Shown here: piece after piece, positions 10,868 to 22,445 of the stretch
How the letters are laid out: each line of letters opens with the position of its first letter
Position numbering within the stretch: the first letter of the stretch is position 1
Source of the DNA: Peronospora farinosa
Taxonomy: Eukaryota; Oomycota; Peronosporomycetes; Peronosporales; Peronosporaceae
Assembly (NCBI GenBank): GCA_947646735.1
Contig: CANTFK010000994.1
Span: forward strand, 930,001 to 994,000
Direction of reading: 5' to 3'
DNA length: 64,000 bases
Translations under genes and position numbers: made by a program
The notes under the pieces: generated by a model
Databases searched by the model: none
What the model was told of the DNA's origin: nothing
Seen by the model: the letters and a program-made list of their open reading frames with translations, nothing else

Positions 10868-11050
10868 GCGAACGCAATACACTTGGCTTATCGTTGGTCA
10901 TCCTCGACTCCTCGCCTAGCTCACGTACGCCAATTCACAATCACGCAGAATTAGTATCAGCGAACGCAATGCACTTGGCTTATCGTTGGTCATCCTCGAC
11001 TCCTCGCCTAGCTCACGTACGCCAATTCACAATCACGCAGAATTAGTATT
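10868..11050. repeat. 92-bp tandem duplication
   Basis: Two consecutive copies (10868-10959 and 10960-about 11050) begin GCGAACGCAAT and end with AATTAGTAT. They differ by about one base, A against G in the twelfth position. The second copy contains the last codons and stop (11033-11035) of the GTPase/VWA gene on the reverse strand. The duplication is recent and sits where that gene has lost its RING domain. Confidence 0.9.
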
Positions 11051-14000
11051 CGGCTCCAGCACCGCGAGGCTCGCCTCACTGTTGCACAGAACTGCAGCGA
11101 TCCGTTGAAACTCAGTCTTCAATGCACTGGCATTCAATACCTGTTGATACTCGCCACCGATTTCGACTGCTAAACGTTGTAGTACCGACAAATCCACGCG
11201 TCCAAAACCAACAACAAAAGCTTTCAAGTCATACTTGGCGTACGTAGAGCGAATATGTCGAGCAAGTGTAATGCCCGAGTCGATATCGTGTGGAAGGCCG
11301 TCCGAAAAAAAAATCAACACGCTCTTGAACTCCTCAAAATTGTTGCGTGATAGAACTTCATTAGCAGCTCGCAGGCCTTCACGATAGCTAGTGAGTCCCC
11401 CCGTAAACGGCACTACCAACTTCAAGGCTTCTGGTAAAGGCTCACCTTCGCAAACAATGTCACTCGTACCATCAAATGTAATGTAGGAAACTAAATCGTC
11501 CTCCCCTCCATCACTTAAACGATTGTTGCCAAACTCGTTGCAAGCGCACAGCAAGTCTCTCCACGGCTTGCCACGCATTGACCCGGAGCTGTCCAAAACA
11601 AAGATGCTGTGGAATTTACTCGTGTCGACAGCGTGCACACAACCAAACTTGTGCCCATCGACGTAAGCAAAACCATCATTAGCTCCGTCATCTTTGAATT
11701 CAGGTTCGTGCCAAGCATTCAGGACGCAGTAAGAAAGTTTTCCGTCTGCTTCATGTTCAGGTGCATTGCACTGGAATGCACACTTAGCAAAGACACTACG
11801 CTCCTCTTCGCTGCACGGATCTTCCCAACCAATGGCTGTCCAGAACTGAGCGTGCAATAACTCATCCATCTTCCGGCCTGGGGGTGGAAACAACTTATCG
11901 ACACAGTGACGGCGATGATCTTTGCTGGCGCCTGATGTGTAAACACATTTCTCGTCATCGATGCTCTCACAGGAGAGATAATGGACATGACCGCGTCCAA
12001 CTTTTGCGCAAAAGAGATTGCACATCTCGGCAATGCCACGCTCGCCAACTTGGTACTTTCGATCTTCCACATCAATGTCATTCCCTTTTGCAATGAAGTA
12101 TGTCTGCCGCATATTACCGTGGGAAGTGGCGTGCAATTCCATGTGGCCATAGTGTTTGTTGCAGTAATAGTTGCACGAAGGGCATCGCGCGTCACAATAG
12201 TGGACAGTATGCTGCTCGTTCTTTTCTTCATTGGTCTCAACTAGACAAGTATGGTCAAGTCCCTCGTGATTCACTTCACCGCTAGGTTTTACGTAAGCGC
12301 AGCGCTTTTTGCAGCCATTCATCTCCTGATAAATATATTCGAACGATCCACGTGCACCCGTGTACGTGCGAGCAGATTTCTTCAAGTGAACTTTTTGTTC
12401 GCAAATACCTTCCACAGTACACATTTCTCCGCAGGCGTGGCTGCAGCGGCACATGTGCGTAACCACGGCATTATTCGAGAGATCACCGACGCCCGCCGTA
12501 CTGTTTTCCTTCGCAAATGCACGTGACTCGACCTGTTGCCCATGGAAATGGTTCTTTTCGCTACACATATTATTGCATCCCTCCATCATGCACGGATGGA
12601 AGCATTGTACCTCAGCACACTTGTGCACTGAGTGATCTCGTTGAACGTCTAGCAAACAAGTCGCAGTACAGGTTGTAGCAGAACACGTCACGCCACAGAT
12701 ATGAACCTGAACGGAGCAGGAATGGTCACCAGAGTGTTCAGCTCGCTTGGCACATGTCTTGTCGCAATTTGATGCACGGATGAGTAAACACGGCTGCCCG
12801 CACGTATGTTCTCCTTTCTCGCATTCACATTTCCCCTCGTGTCCTGCACTTCGAGAGCACGCGGGAACTCGCGCAGGTTCAAAATCGGTTTGGCATTCGC
12901 CATACTCACACTGGCCCCGACACTTGTGGTCCATGCAGCAGTTATGCTCAGTCTCGGGCGAGTGGGTCACAGAGTACATACATCCAAGTTGGCACCATAT
13001 GCATCTCTGCTGGCATCGTGACATGTAAAGTATTAGCGGCTCTGCGTAACGCTGTTCGAGCTGTGATCGCACCGCCGCCAAATGATCACCCAGCGAGCCG
13101 AAAAGCCAGAGGGATACCTTCTTCTTTCGTCGGTGCAATACGAAGGCTTCAAAGGCATCAAAATCACTTTGATCTTCCGTTGAAAGCTTGGAAGTCCCAT
13201 AAGCTTTGCCACGTAGATCGAGCAAAAACTGGAAATGCAAACCAATCGCCTTCTGCAAAATTTTCAAGTTTTTGCCGGTAAGTGAGGTCACATCAAACCC
13301 CATATCAAATTCCTCATCTCTGATGCTGTCCAGAGGTACAACATCGTTGAGCGCCATCCACTTGGTCGTATACCCAGGACATGTTTCGCACATCACTTGC
13401 AACGTGACCACAATTTTTTCGATAAGAACCTACTTGCAAAACATCTTCCTTCAGATGCGAAGGAATGATCTTGTCGGCCACCAAAGGTTGCGAAACGTGA
13501 CAGCCTGTACGAAGTATTCCAGGGAGCTTCTGCTTTGTGTCGGCGACCACCAAATTTTGCGTGCTTTTGACCATACCTGTCCAGTCTAAGATTGAGATTT
13601 TTGCCAAGACGATCCGTACGCAATCCAGAAAAGCCTTGCCTGTTACAAAACCTGTTCGCACACCTTCGGAAGGAAACACAATACTACATAGAGCTTGCGC
13701 TGCCTCATTCTCCATACATTGATAGTAATCCATCGTACCGAATGGAGGTGTGCAGTTGATTTCTAACTGTCCGGTATACATTTCCGTCAAGAAATTATGA
13801 TCCTTATTGGCCTCGAAAATCGCGTCCAGCTTTGCCACGAGCTCGTCAACGACGCCTTGTCGGTCGTTCATATTGACGTCCTTAACGCTCATGTACAACA
13901 ATCCACGAAAAAGCCGTGGGTCGTTCTTAATGAGCTGAACACCCTTTTGAAAACGAGAGAACAAACCATCAATGTCTTTATCAAATCGACTTTCCATCCG

Positions 14001-17000
14001 GAAGACCGTGAACAAAGACACCGATGCATTTAAAACCGACAAGAAGACATCTTCCTGTTCCGAACGCTCAAAAGATCCCAAACCCTCGAAGTCTAGTATA
14101 ACAAGCAGCAACTCTGCAGACACAAATCGAAGCGACATCCAAGCTCCATCTGTGCAACGTGAGCCTGAAATGGCAAACGACGTACCTGTAAGATGATTCA
14201 GAAAGTAACTTTTTCCGGTGGACTGCTTTCCCATCGACGTAACGACAACGCATCGACCATTCCATGACTCTAGAAGTGGAGAGAGTAAGCCAAAGCGGAT
14301 GGTTTGTGCAATCTTCGCTGCGTCGGTTCCACTGGCATCACCTTCGTCACCAGAATTTGTTGGACTGAAACTCTTGGCGCTATTTGCGATATTTTGGCCG
14401 TTTTGCAGCAGTCGGAGCATGTTGTCTTCTGCTCGACATATCTGGACAGGAACAAACGAAACAAGTGCTAGAACAAAACGCTGCATCGATGTGAACTGGA
14501 GACAAGTGTGATTTCCAGTCAGCTCAGAACATCGGTAAGTTAAGTTTTTTACCAAGTCCAGTCCACACAGAGGTTTGTTAAGACGACGCAAGTCGACCAT
14601 CACACGATTAAGATACTCCACACACACTGCTTTTGCATCACTCGTCGCAAAATGATTCTCCTCACTATGTCCGTCAGCTGCAATTTCCAAGGTAAGAGAG
14701 AATAATTTGTCAGGGCTCATCGACATGTCGATAAGACTTCGCACGGGAAATTTTTCAAATACGTGGTAAAAGAGCCGCAGCCAGTGTTGAGTAGCAGTCC
14801 CTTTCTGATTAGCTTGTAGGCATCCTTGACTACTTTTCGCACCATTGCCAGAACGCTGAATGCGATACGCATCACTTCTAACAGTAACACTCAGCTGTGA
14901 CGAGTAAATGGTGCCATCGCTAGCGCTAACCACGTACAGCACGTCACCCATACTACCAACTGCAAGCTCCGTCGATGGCATATCCATTCCGAGAACCGCA
15001 GAAGGGAGCGCTCGATGATCTTCGTTGGAAATGGAGCATACGCACAGCTGCTTTTTTCCAACGAGTTTGGCCCGCCCTACAACAAGTTCATCTGCAAAGC
15101 TCAGCAATCCGCCCACCCAGTTGCCGTCGCCATCAACGTTGTTGTTACCGCATGAAGCTTTCTTCGAGGTTCGTCGAGTTCGTACATCGAACGACTGGAT
15201 ATCTCCGTTTTCGTCCACAACACACAGTGAACGCTCTGTCAGTAGGATGTCGACTAGAGGGCCAGCCATGCCGAACGATGCGCCAATATCGATAGTTTGC
15301 GTTGCTTCGACACTAGTGAACGACTCATTGAATCTGCAAAACGCAATTGATCCGAGGCTTCCTTCACCAACTCCAAACAAGAAAGCAACCCGTCGATCAC
15401 TCGCTCGAATTGAGCACAGCGAGCAGGCACGTGGGAATATTCGCACATCTACATGTAGTGGTGCGGCTGATACATTTGATTGCGAAAACTGATTTCGGCG
15501 TACTAGGGTTTTGTCCTCCTTCACGAGGATTGCGACTACCGTCTCAATCTTAACCGTCGCAAGCTTGCGTACCACGAAGCCTGGCTCAAACTCAATTGTT
15601 CCCAACAGTGACATTTGAGCAGGGCCGCAATTGCCAACTTGATACATGCAGATTACTTTCACAGGTTCTTTTGCTACTTCCTTGCTCCACGTAATATGGA
15701 CAGTAGCGCCGTCTGATGTGCGCATTAACTTGCTAATCTTGATACCTGGTCGATCATTTCCAGTTTTCAGGTATTTACGAAGCCGGCCAAAAGCACATTT
15801 CTTAGTTTCTTTTTCATCCAGATCAAACGCAATTTTATGGTCCTTAGCAAATTGTTGCACGTTTCGATTATATTCTGCATCTTGCATTTCGGACACGATT
15901 TGATGAACAGCCTCCATCCACAATTTCAGCAGTCTATATTGGTGTTGTTCCATCGCAAGCCGAAAACTGTGGCTAAAGTGGTTGTAGCTTTGCCAAAACC
16001 ATCCGATAACTCCATGCGCTACATCGTGCATTATTTCCAGTAACCAATTATTGTTTCTATCATCTGCGTCAATCTGGTCTCCAGCCACAATTATGTTCAG
16101 CAGCTTCTCAAACGCTGATGGGTGACGCCGGTAAGTGGCGTACAATAACTCCATGTTCATTTGAATACTTTCAGGCAGATAGAGCATCTTGTACGTCTGA
16201 TATCTCCCGCATTCTCCAAACCTTTCACATCGCTGGAGAAAGCTCGCGTATCTTCTTTGGACCAAATCCATTTCTGATGTGTTTGCAAAGCATCTAACAG
16301 CAAACAACACGTCGGCGTTCCGAACTGCATCGTCAAAGATTGTGCTCGCGTACTCAAAAGCTTCAAGACAAAGTTTTTGCTCGGCTATCGCGCGTTCGTC
16401 CCTGTATTTGCCTCGTAAAGCGCACATCTCTTCGTCTGGAAATTTATCAAACCTTCGAAGCACGTTGTCATATGCGTTCGTCGAATGAAGCTGAATAGGT
16501 TTGAGCTCAATAAGGTATTCCTCATGTTTCTCCCACAGCCACTGCGCGAAGCTGCCACAAGACACCACGTCGTGCTGCGTAATCCACTCGGTTGCTGATG
16601 GGGCCCAATTTTCGACAGCTACGGACGGAATGACTCCATCTACAAACCAAACAGATTTGATGCGACTAAACTTTGGGATCGACATCTTCGTGACTACATC
16701 ATAAGTAATACTGTCTTCCTGCTTCACTTGCTTTTGAACTCGAAAAGCAACTGAGCACGAATTCCACCGCATGGACGAACTAGCAGACATAGCATCCACC
16801 TCACTTTTAATGCATCGAAGATCTTCCTGTGATAAACAGCACGTGATGTTGAAGCTCAGAGTAAGTAAGAACCGAAGCACGTACGCTGGAGTATCTCGAA
16901 AGGCATTTGGTCCAAATAAGCTAGGGCCCAGCCACGCGAAAACGACAACCTGGCGACGATCTGCGCTACCCTTCATGCAAAAGACGCCCTGGTCTTTAAG

Positions 17001-17411
17001 AGATAGTCCTTCTTCGCATCCGCTATCCCAGAATTCCATTCGAGTAAGCTCATTCTTTACCTCCAATTGCTTGCCAAATAAGCAACCGATCTCAAGTATT
17101 TCATTGTCTTCTTGCTCTTTCTTTTGCTCCTTGCAGGAATTTCCAACGAGCACATTTTCACGAATGAAACGCGCAAAGTCGGTATCATAATCATCAGAAT
17201 TGAAAAGGCCGAACTCGAACTTATGCATGGAATCTGGATCACCTTCGCTAGAAAGGGTCATGCCTAGCGAGTGGCATAAACGTAGCACGTTGACTTCATC
17301 AATAACAGGTTTCAAAACTTTCATGTCAGTTTGTATCTCTTGCTTCAAGTACAAAAGACGAAAACATTTATCCGACACCACCGCATCCCGACGTACATCC
17401 TTGCGAGGCAT
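11033..17411 (-). pseudogene. GTPase / Cys-rich / VWA giant protein, RING-less and frameshifted
   Basis: This is a paralogue of the 2152-residue protein at 54344-60802, collinear from the N-terminal helical region to the VWA domain. Frame one runs from the ATG at 17411 and stops at 13314. Frame two is open from before 13411 down to 11033. They join cleanly if one base is removed from the T6 run at 13414-13419 (A6 in the coding strand), giving about 2125 residues. Motifs: GTP-binding P-loop GKQSTGKS (about residue 1057), DFEGLGSFERSEQED switch region, long Cys/His-rich zinc-binding-like region, and VWA MIDAS motif DSSGS with TSYREG and FFSDG. Unlike its paralogue it ends right after the VWA domain, without the RING finger. 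The lone frameshift in a homopolymer may be an assembly error rather than decay. Confidence 0.8.
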
Positions 17412-17712
17412 ACTTAGAGCGACTTGGCGACTGCAACGCAAAATGAAGAATGAGCAGGCAAATACACAATTGCCACACAGACGAGGAATACATAACTGTA
17501 TGATAGCCGATGAGACCACCGTCGCCGTTAGACTATGACGTGCCTTGCTTTTCTGGCCGTTAGTTCCTTATCCAATTCGCGAAAAATTCCAAAGATGAAA
17601 ACACAAGCCAACGATGGTGCAGTTTGGCCTTTGGCCTTTAGTTAGCAAGCCTGGCTCTCTATTTAACCCCGCGTGACAAAATTTATCACGCGAATTCCTT
17701 TCTTGCCGGCAG

Positions 17713-19260
17713 TTAGAAGGATGAAAAACTGGAGTATTTCACAGAAGTGCGTTCAAGAATCTGCTCCATCGGCACGCGCTTTTGCTCCATACTGTCGCGA
17801 TCACGAACAGTTACGCACTTGTCCTCGAGAGTATCAAAGTCCACAGTCAAGCACATCGGCGTGCCAATCTCGTCCTGGCGGCGGTAACGGCGGCCAATGC
17901 TGCCCGCAACATCGTAATCTACACTAGCACTTTCGCACAAATTTTCAAAGAGTTTCTGAGCCACTTCCAACAAAGGTTCCTTCTTAGCAAGCGGCAGCAC
18001 AGCAAAACGGTACGGGGCAATATCCGGGTGAAGACGTAGCACGGTGCGCTTGCGGCCGCTCACCTCTTCTTCATCGTAAGCATCCAGCAACATCGAGAGC
18101 ATGACACGTCCAGCACCAAGCGCTGGTTCGATGACGTGCGGCAGAAACTCTTCCTTTGCAACCAGGTCTTGGTACTTAAGGCTTTTTCCACTCGCGTCCA
18201 TGTGTTTCTTCAAGTCGTAGCTGGTGCGGTTGGCAATACCCCACAACTCGCTCCAACCGAAAGGGTACTTAAACTGAATGTCCGTTGTGGCGCGCGCGTA
18301 GTGAGCCAGTTCCTCAGGCGCATGCTCGTGCTTCCTGAGGTTCTCGGGCTTAATACCGTACTTGATCAGGAAGTCGTAACACTGATCCACCCAGTAGAGA
18401 TACCAGTCGTCCGATTCGTTGGGGTGCGTAAAGAACTGTAACTCTAATTGTTCAAACTCGCGCGTGCGAAACAGAAAGTGTCCAGGCGAGATCTCATTGC
18501 GGAAGCTCTTGCCCATCTGGCCGACGCCAAACGGCAGTTTCTTGCGCATGGTGCTCTGCACATTGGCGAAATTGATGTAGGCGCCTTGTGCCGTCTCCGG
18601 TCGTAGATAAATCCAGTCGCACGTCTCGTCCGTGGCACCTATGTTTGTGCGAAAAAGCAGATTAAACTTCTTGGCGGGCTGGAAGCTGTGTATCTTGTTG
18701 CAATGAGGACAGGCCACGTTGTGCTGCAGAAGCAAGGCATCCATCTCAGCTAAAGACAGTGATGCCACAGCGTCCATCTCCTCCTGTGTCTCCAGCTTGT
18801 TCTCAAGCAGCTGGTCTACGCGAACGCGAGAGTTGCAGCATTGGCAGACCGCCATGGGGTCTGTAAAATTGTCGACATGGCCAGACGCCGTCCAGACTGC
18901 CGACTTAAGCAGCACAGAGCTATCAAGGCCGACACAATTGGGTCGTTTCTGCACAAACTCAAACCACCATCGATCCATCACGTTCTTTTTCATGAGAACG
19001 CCTGGGAATGCAACAATTAAAAAGATGAATGGGTACAATGAGAGAAAGCGAGAGTAATTGATTGACTGACGTAACGTACCGAGTGGCCCGTAGTCAAAGC
19101 TATTGGCAAGACCACCGTATAATTCTGAACCAGGAAATACAAAGCCACGATGACGACATAAAGCTACTAGACGCTCTTGTACATTAATATTTGCTGCTTT
19201 CTGGGCAAACCCACGACACGACGAGCTCCGAGTCAATGCAATAGACAGTTGTTGATACAT
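17713..19260 (-). CDS. Glycyl-tRNA synthetase, dimeric alpha2 type
   Basis: This enzyme charges tRNA-Gly with glycine. It is the single-chain, class IIa form. The N-terminus (MYQQLSIALTRSSSCRGF) is basic, Ser-rich and without acidic residues, which suggests a mitochondrial presequence or dual targeting. Seen in order: GFVFPGSELYGG, NSFDYGPLG, a CxxC/CxxC insertion (CQCC...CPHC), motif 2 at RPETAQGAY with FRNE, a motif 3-like EPALGAGRVML, and the C-terminal anticodon-binding domain. A 78-bp intron (19002-19079) interrupts the GPLG/VLMKKN junction. It has no stop and is a multiple of three, so the unspliced frame is open. Spliced length is about 489 residues. It diverges from the 490-residue gene at 19362. 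A truncated twin lies at 1759-2520. Confidence 0.93.
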   Translation of the reverse strand: MYQQLSIALTRSSSCRGFAQKAANINVQERLVALCRHRGFVFPGSELYGGLANSFDYGPLGTLRQSINYSRFLSLYPFIFLIVAFPGVLMKKNVMDRWWFEFVQKRPNCVGLDSSVLLKSAVWTASGHVDNFTDPMAVCQCCNSRVRVDQLLENKLETQEEMDAVASLSLAEMDALLLQHNVACPHCNKIHSFQPAKKFNLLFRTNIGATDETCDWIYLRPETAQGAYINFANVQSTMRKKLPFGVGQMGKSFRNEISPGHFLFRTREFEQLELQFFTHPNESDDWYLYWVDQCYDFLIKYGIKPENLRKHEHAPEELAHYARATTDIQFKYPFGWSELWGIANRTSYDLKKHMDASGKSLKYQDLVAKEEFLPHVIEPALGAGRVMLSMLLDAYDEEEVSGRKRTVLRLHPDIAPYRFAVLPLAKKEPLLEVAQKLFENLCESASVDYDVAGSIGRRYRRQDEIGTPMCLTVDFDTLEDKCVTVRDRDSMEQKRVPMEQILERTSVKYSSFSSF

Positions 19261-19361
19261 TATTGTATGGCTGTCATTGACTGGATGGTCATCCCTTACA
19301 AAATAACATGGCTACATGTTTTAGCCCTACCCACAGCTTGGTACTGATCAGGGAATAGGGT
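19261..19361. promoter_or_regulatory. Bidirectional intergenic region, synthetase and helical-protein gene
   Basis: The two divergent start codons are about 100 bp apart, so both core promoters must lie here. The same interval is duplicated at 1658-1758 and differs from it by very few bases. No named element was identified. Confidence 0.45.
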
Positions 19362-20834
19362 ATGACAAAAGAGAGGTTGCTGCGCTTGCTGCTGCTGCAC
19401 GATCGATTAGAGACGTTGGAAGAATGGGACTCCATATTTCGTGATGATAAAGAGAAAAATGATGTGGTAGATGCAGTGACGAAAGATGAAGAGCAGAAGA
19501 GGAGCCGTTGTCCAGCAATGATCATTGCGATGGACGAGGTCGTACCGTATCTACCCGATTATAGTCCCGTATCCGCCAAATTAAAGGCATTGATGCGGTA
19601 CAGCGAGTCCACATACTTCATACAAGTGAATCGACTTGTGCAGGGATGGCTACAGCAGGTACATAGTATTCGTTTTCGAACATGGCTACTCTGTGACTGG
19701 CTCAAATGTAGCCATCTGACGATATCAATGGATCCAGTAATGCTATTGCAATGGAGACACGTGCTATGGATAGCGACGATAAACGAGACGGTCAAGTCAT
19801 TGAAGAGGACCTTGTTACAGTTTCTAAGTTTAGTAAACGAGACCATTGAAGCTCATTCCAAATGCAACAAGGTGATTACTGCATCGGAGCCGGTCTTGCA
19901 GTCGATTGAGACCGTTGTGAAGTTGCTGGACTTTTGCTTCTTGCACGCCGAGCAGCTTGCAAGTTACAGTCTTCTCTGCGCTGCAAAGATGCACGCGTTG
20001 GCCATAAGAACCGAGAGGAGTACGATAAAATTGTCGCAGGAGGAGGAGGTGCTGGTGAGGTTGCGCTGGTCATTGATGCTGAAGCCAATGCTGTCCAAAC
20101 CTCTGCTGCAGCATGCAATTGCATTCAAGACTGTTGCAGAGTCAATCACAACTGGCCCCTTGTGGACAAGCACTTTATTGAGCGATCTTGTGGGTTTAGT
20201 GGATGTCACTAGTCGAGAAAGGATCTTGAGAGAGATGGCTGCGACCAGAGACGAGTTGGAACGTGCATTCACTCGCAATGCCGAGCACATTCACGGCGTT
20301 ACGTCGAAAATGACACATCTATCTATCCATGCTGTTCGTGTGGAAACATACATCCAGTCACTCTCCGACAAAGAAAAGCAGTTGCTGCTCGCCGAGCTGG
20401 AGCGAGATTTGGATGAAGCACCACCTCACTTGTTCCCGCACGTCTTCATCTTCCTAGCATTGATTCTCCGTGCAACACTTTCGTCTACAGCTCGAGAATT
20501 ACAGAGCGTGGCGACAGAAGCAATTGTCATCCTTTTCGCACTATTTGAGCGGCGAACCCACGACGTTGATAGCTGTGTAGACGTTCTGAGTCTACTGCTT
20601 GAACTATCACTAGCTCACAACTCCATCTGGCTCAAGAATTCTCGACTTTACATTCAAATGATCGAGTTGCTGTCTGAGATTACGACACTTCAAGTCGACC
20701 ACAAGCTCAAGTGGATTACCAAGATGGCTTTACATCAACTGGTCTTTGAATGTGACATCCAGCTGCTTCTACACCATCAGTCAACTCTTTTACAACTGCT
20801 ACCTCCGTGCATAAGGCGTCTCGTAAGTGATTAA
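19362..20834 (+). CDS. Unrecognised alpha-helical protein, right duplicate
   Basis: This is the near-identical twin of the gene at 185-1657, also intact, with about ten amino-acid differences (for example C/Y in the WLL-x-DW segment). No family is recognised; it looks all-helical and soluble. The stop at 20834 follows CGTCTC|GTAAGT, a good intron donor. Possible acceptors (TTTTCAG near 20847, CCGTAG near 20899) would keep a frame open for at least another 100 codons past 20900. The annotated end is therefore probably inside an intron and the protein longer. It shares an upstream region with the glycyl-tRNA synthetase gene. Confidence 0.7.
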   Translation: MTKERLLRLLLLHDRLETLEEWDSIFRDDKEKNDVVDAVTKDEEQKRSRCPAMIIAMDEVVPYLPDYSPVSAKLKALMRYSESTYFIQVNRLVQGWLQQVHSIRFRTWLLCDWLKCSHLTISMDPVMLLQWRHVLWIATINETVKSLKRTLLQFLSLVNETIEAHSKCNKVITASEPVLQSIETVVKLLDFCFLHAEQLASYSLLCAAKMHALAIRTERSTIKLSQEEEVLVRLRWSLMLKPMLSKPLLQHAIAFKTVAESITTGPLWTSTLLSDLVGLVDVTSRERILREMAATRDELERAFTRNAEHIHGVTSKMTHLSIHAVRVETYIQSLSDKEKQLLLAELERDLDEAPPHLFPHVFIFLALILRATLSSTARELQSVATEAIVILFALFERRTHDVDSCVDVLSLLLELSLAHNSIWLKNSRLYIQMIELLSEITTLQVDHKLKWITKMALHQLVFECDIQLLLHHQSTLLQLLPPCIRRLVSD

Positions 20835-21331
20835 ACGTTTGTTTTCAGTTTATTGACTGCATTTCTCATCACCGTCAGCCTCTAATTTCCTTCCGTAGGC
20901 TTCGACATGCCTCCTTTTGGGCCTCGGATCCTCTGGCGCATGTCCAATTGACCGCGTTTGCACTCAAAATATGCCACCCGATACTCCTAATCACGAGTGC
21001 ATTTAGTCTCTCTTTCTCATGTTGTAGCTCTTTTTATTGCATACCTTGCACTCGTGTGAATACGTGCGATCGTGGAGACATTGCTTCAATGTCCTTGTAC
21101 CGTCAGCCATGCACTCGTGCTGCAACATACAGTCCCGTAGAGCTTCTGCCATATCGCGACATGCTTTGCCCATGTTATAAGAATATCAAACACGAGAGGG
21201 AAGACATCGTTATACCGAAGTATTTAGTTATAGAGGGTAAGCGACAGGAAACCGGTACCTCGTTACCGACAGGAGACATCTTATTATCCAACCGTCGTGT
21301 AACCTCGTTGCACCTTCCCCCGACAGACTGA
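20835..21331 (+). other. Possible downstream exon(s) of the helical-protein gene
   Basis: If the GTAAGT donor at the end of the preceding gene is used with the TTTTCAG acceptor, translation continues through LRHASFWASDPLAHV and a hydrophobic stretch, open to about 21331. The region past 21018 is outside the duplicated segment. Exon boundaries cannot be fixed from sequence alone. Confidence 0.35.
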
Positions 21332-22445
21332 CGGTAACGGGGTCACACGTTGGTTGGATAATTATATGAAAATTTACATAATGCATAAATTATATTCTAA
21401 ATACTTGATTTTAAGATATGATATCGGTAGTACCGTATTATACGGTGGTGGTTTGATAACCGATATTGCCGTACCATGTACAACATACGCTGATGCATGT
21501 CATCCAATATTGCATTTTAATTGCAGCAATTAGTCAAATGTAGGGGTCTTAAAATATGTTTAATCTCAGATATTATTGCAATAAGTTGTTATAGTTCTCA
21601 TTTTGAGTCGTAGAGTCAAAGTGTAATGGGGTTACACGAATGTATGGAACATGATACCGAAAAAGTACATCACGGTTAAAGTTTCTCTATTGCGTATCAT
21701 AAATTATTCATATTGATCCTTACAAAAGTTAGTATGTTAGATAAGTAATATTATAAATATCAGTAATACCTTGTATCATTCGTATCATTTCCATAATTGT
21801 TACAGTAGTACTAAGGACAGCATACACTAATGATTGGATGATTCCATATCCAGATACAAACGATGGCATACTATGATTACTATAATAGTAATTAATCTAG
21901 TGTAGGGGTAAGATTATTTATAAAATCTTAATGCATAAATAAAATCAGTTCTCATTTTGAGTTTAAGATCTCAAGTCTCTCTAAGACTTGTTCTTTTGTG
22001 CACTCTGTGCGTTGGTTCTCTGAACCTTTAAGCTCCTAGCTTGTTCTTGCACTCTGTGCGTTGGTTCTCTGAACTTTAAGCTATTGCTTGTAGACTAGAA
22101 GTCCCTCCTAGTTTCTTAGAACAGGGTGACTTTAAGTCGTTTAATTAGTTCCTTAGAGCTAAGTGGCTTTTTAGTCTAACATGTCTTAAGAGTTGTGTAG
22201 CTCCGCTACATAGAGCCTTATCGGCTTGTTCTCTAGAGCACTTTGTGCGTTTGGGCTATCTGAACCTTAAACTTTTATCTTTATAAACTGTTGAGTCCCT
22301 TCCTAGCTCCTTGGAACGGGTAGACTCATTCACTCATTACATTTTTTCCATAAAATTAAGTGGCTTTCACCCTTTAAAAACCTTCCTCTGACATACAAGC
22401 TGTGTATCTCCGCTACACTGAATCTCGCACAGAATGTGACTCGAT
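21332..22445 (+). mobile_element. LTR-like sequences in tandem (Ty3/gypsy)
   Basis: The motif TGTAAYGGGGTYACACG-like occurs near 21333 and 21621, and again at 25254. The stretches starting at 21333 and 21621 share further landmarks in the same order (ACATACRCTRATG-like, TGTAGGGGT, GTTCTCATTTTGAGT), so they look like two diverged copies of one LTR 5' region. The second continues through an imperfect direct repeat (TTGTTC...GCACTCTGTGCGTTGG at about 21987 and 22040, weaker near 22225) into the internal region of the element. The DNA is AT-rich with no coding capacity. The exact LTR end and primer-binding site were not resolved. Confidence 0.5.

Larger units (their letters stand above)
18523..21018. 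repeat. Right arm of the 2.5-kb inverted duplication
   Basis: This is the reverse complement of 1-2496 with constant pairing (coordinates sum to 21019). The arm starts inside the synthetase gene, which continues intact to the left. This copy therefore looks like the original locus and the left one the derived, truncated copy. Because the left arm reaches the window edge, the right boundary at 21018 is only a minimum. Confidence 0.95.
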
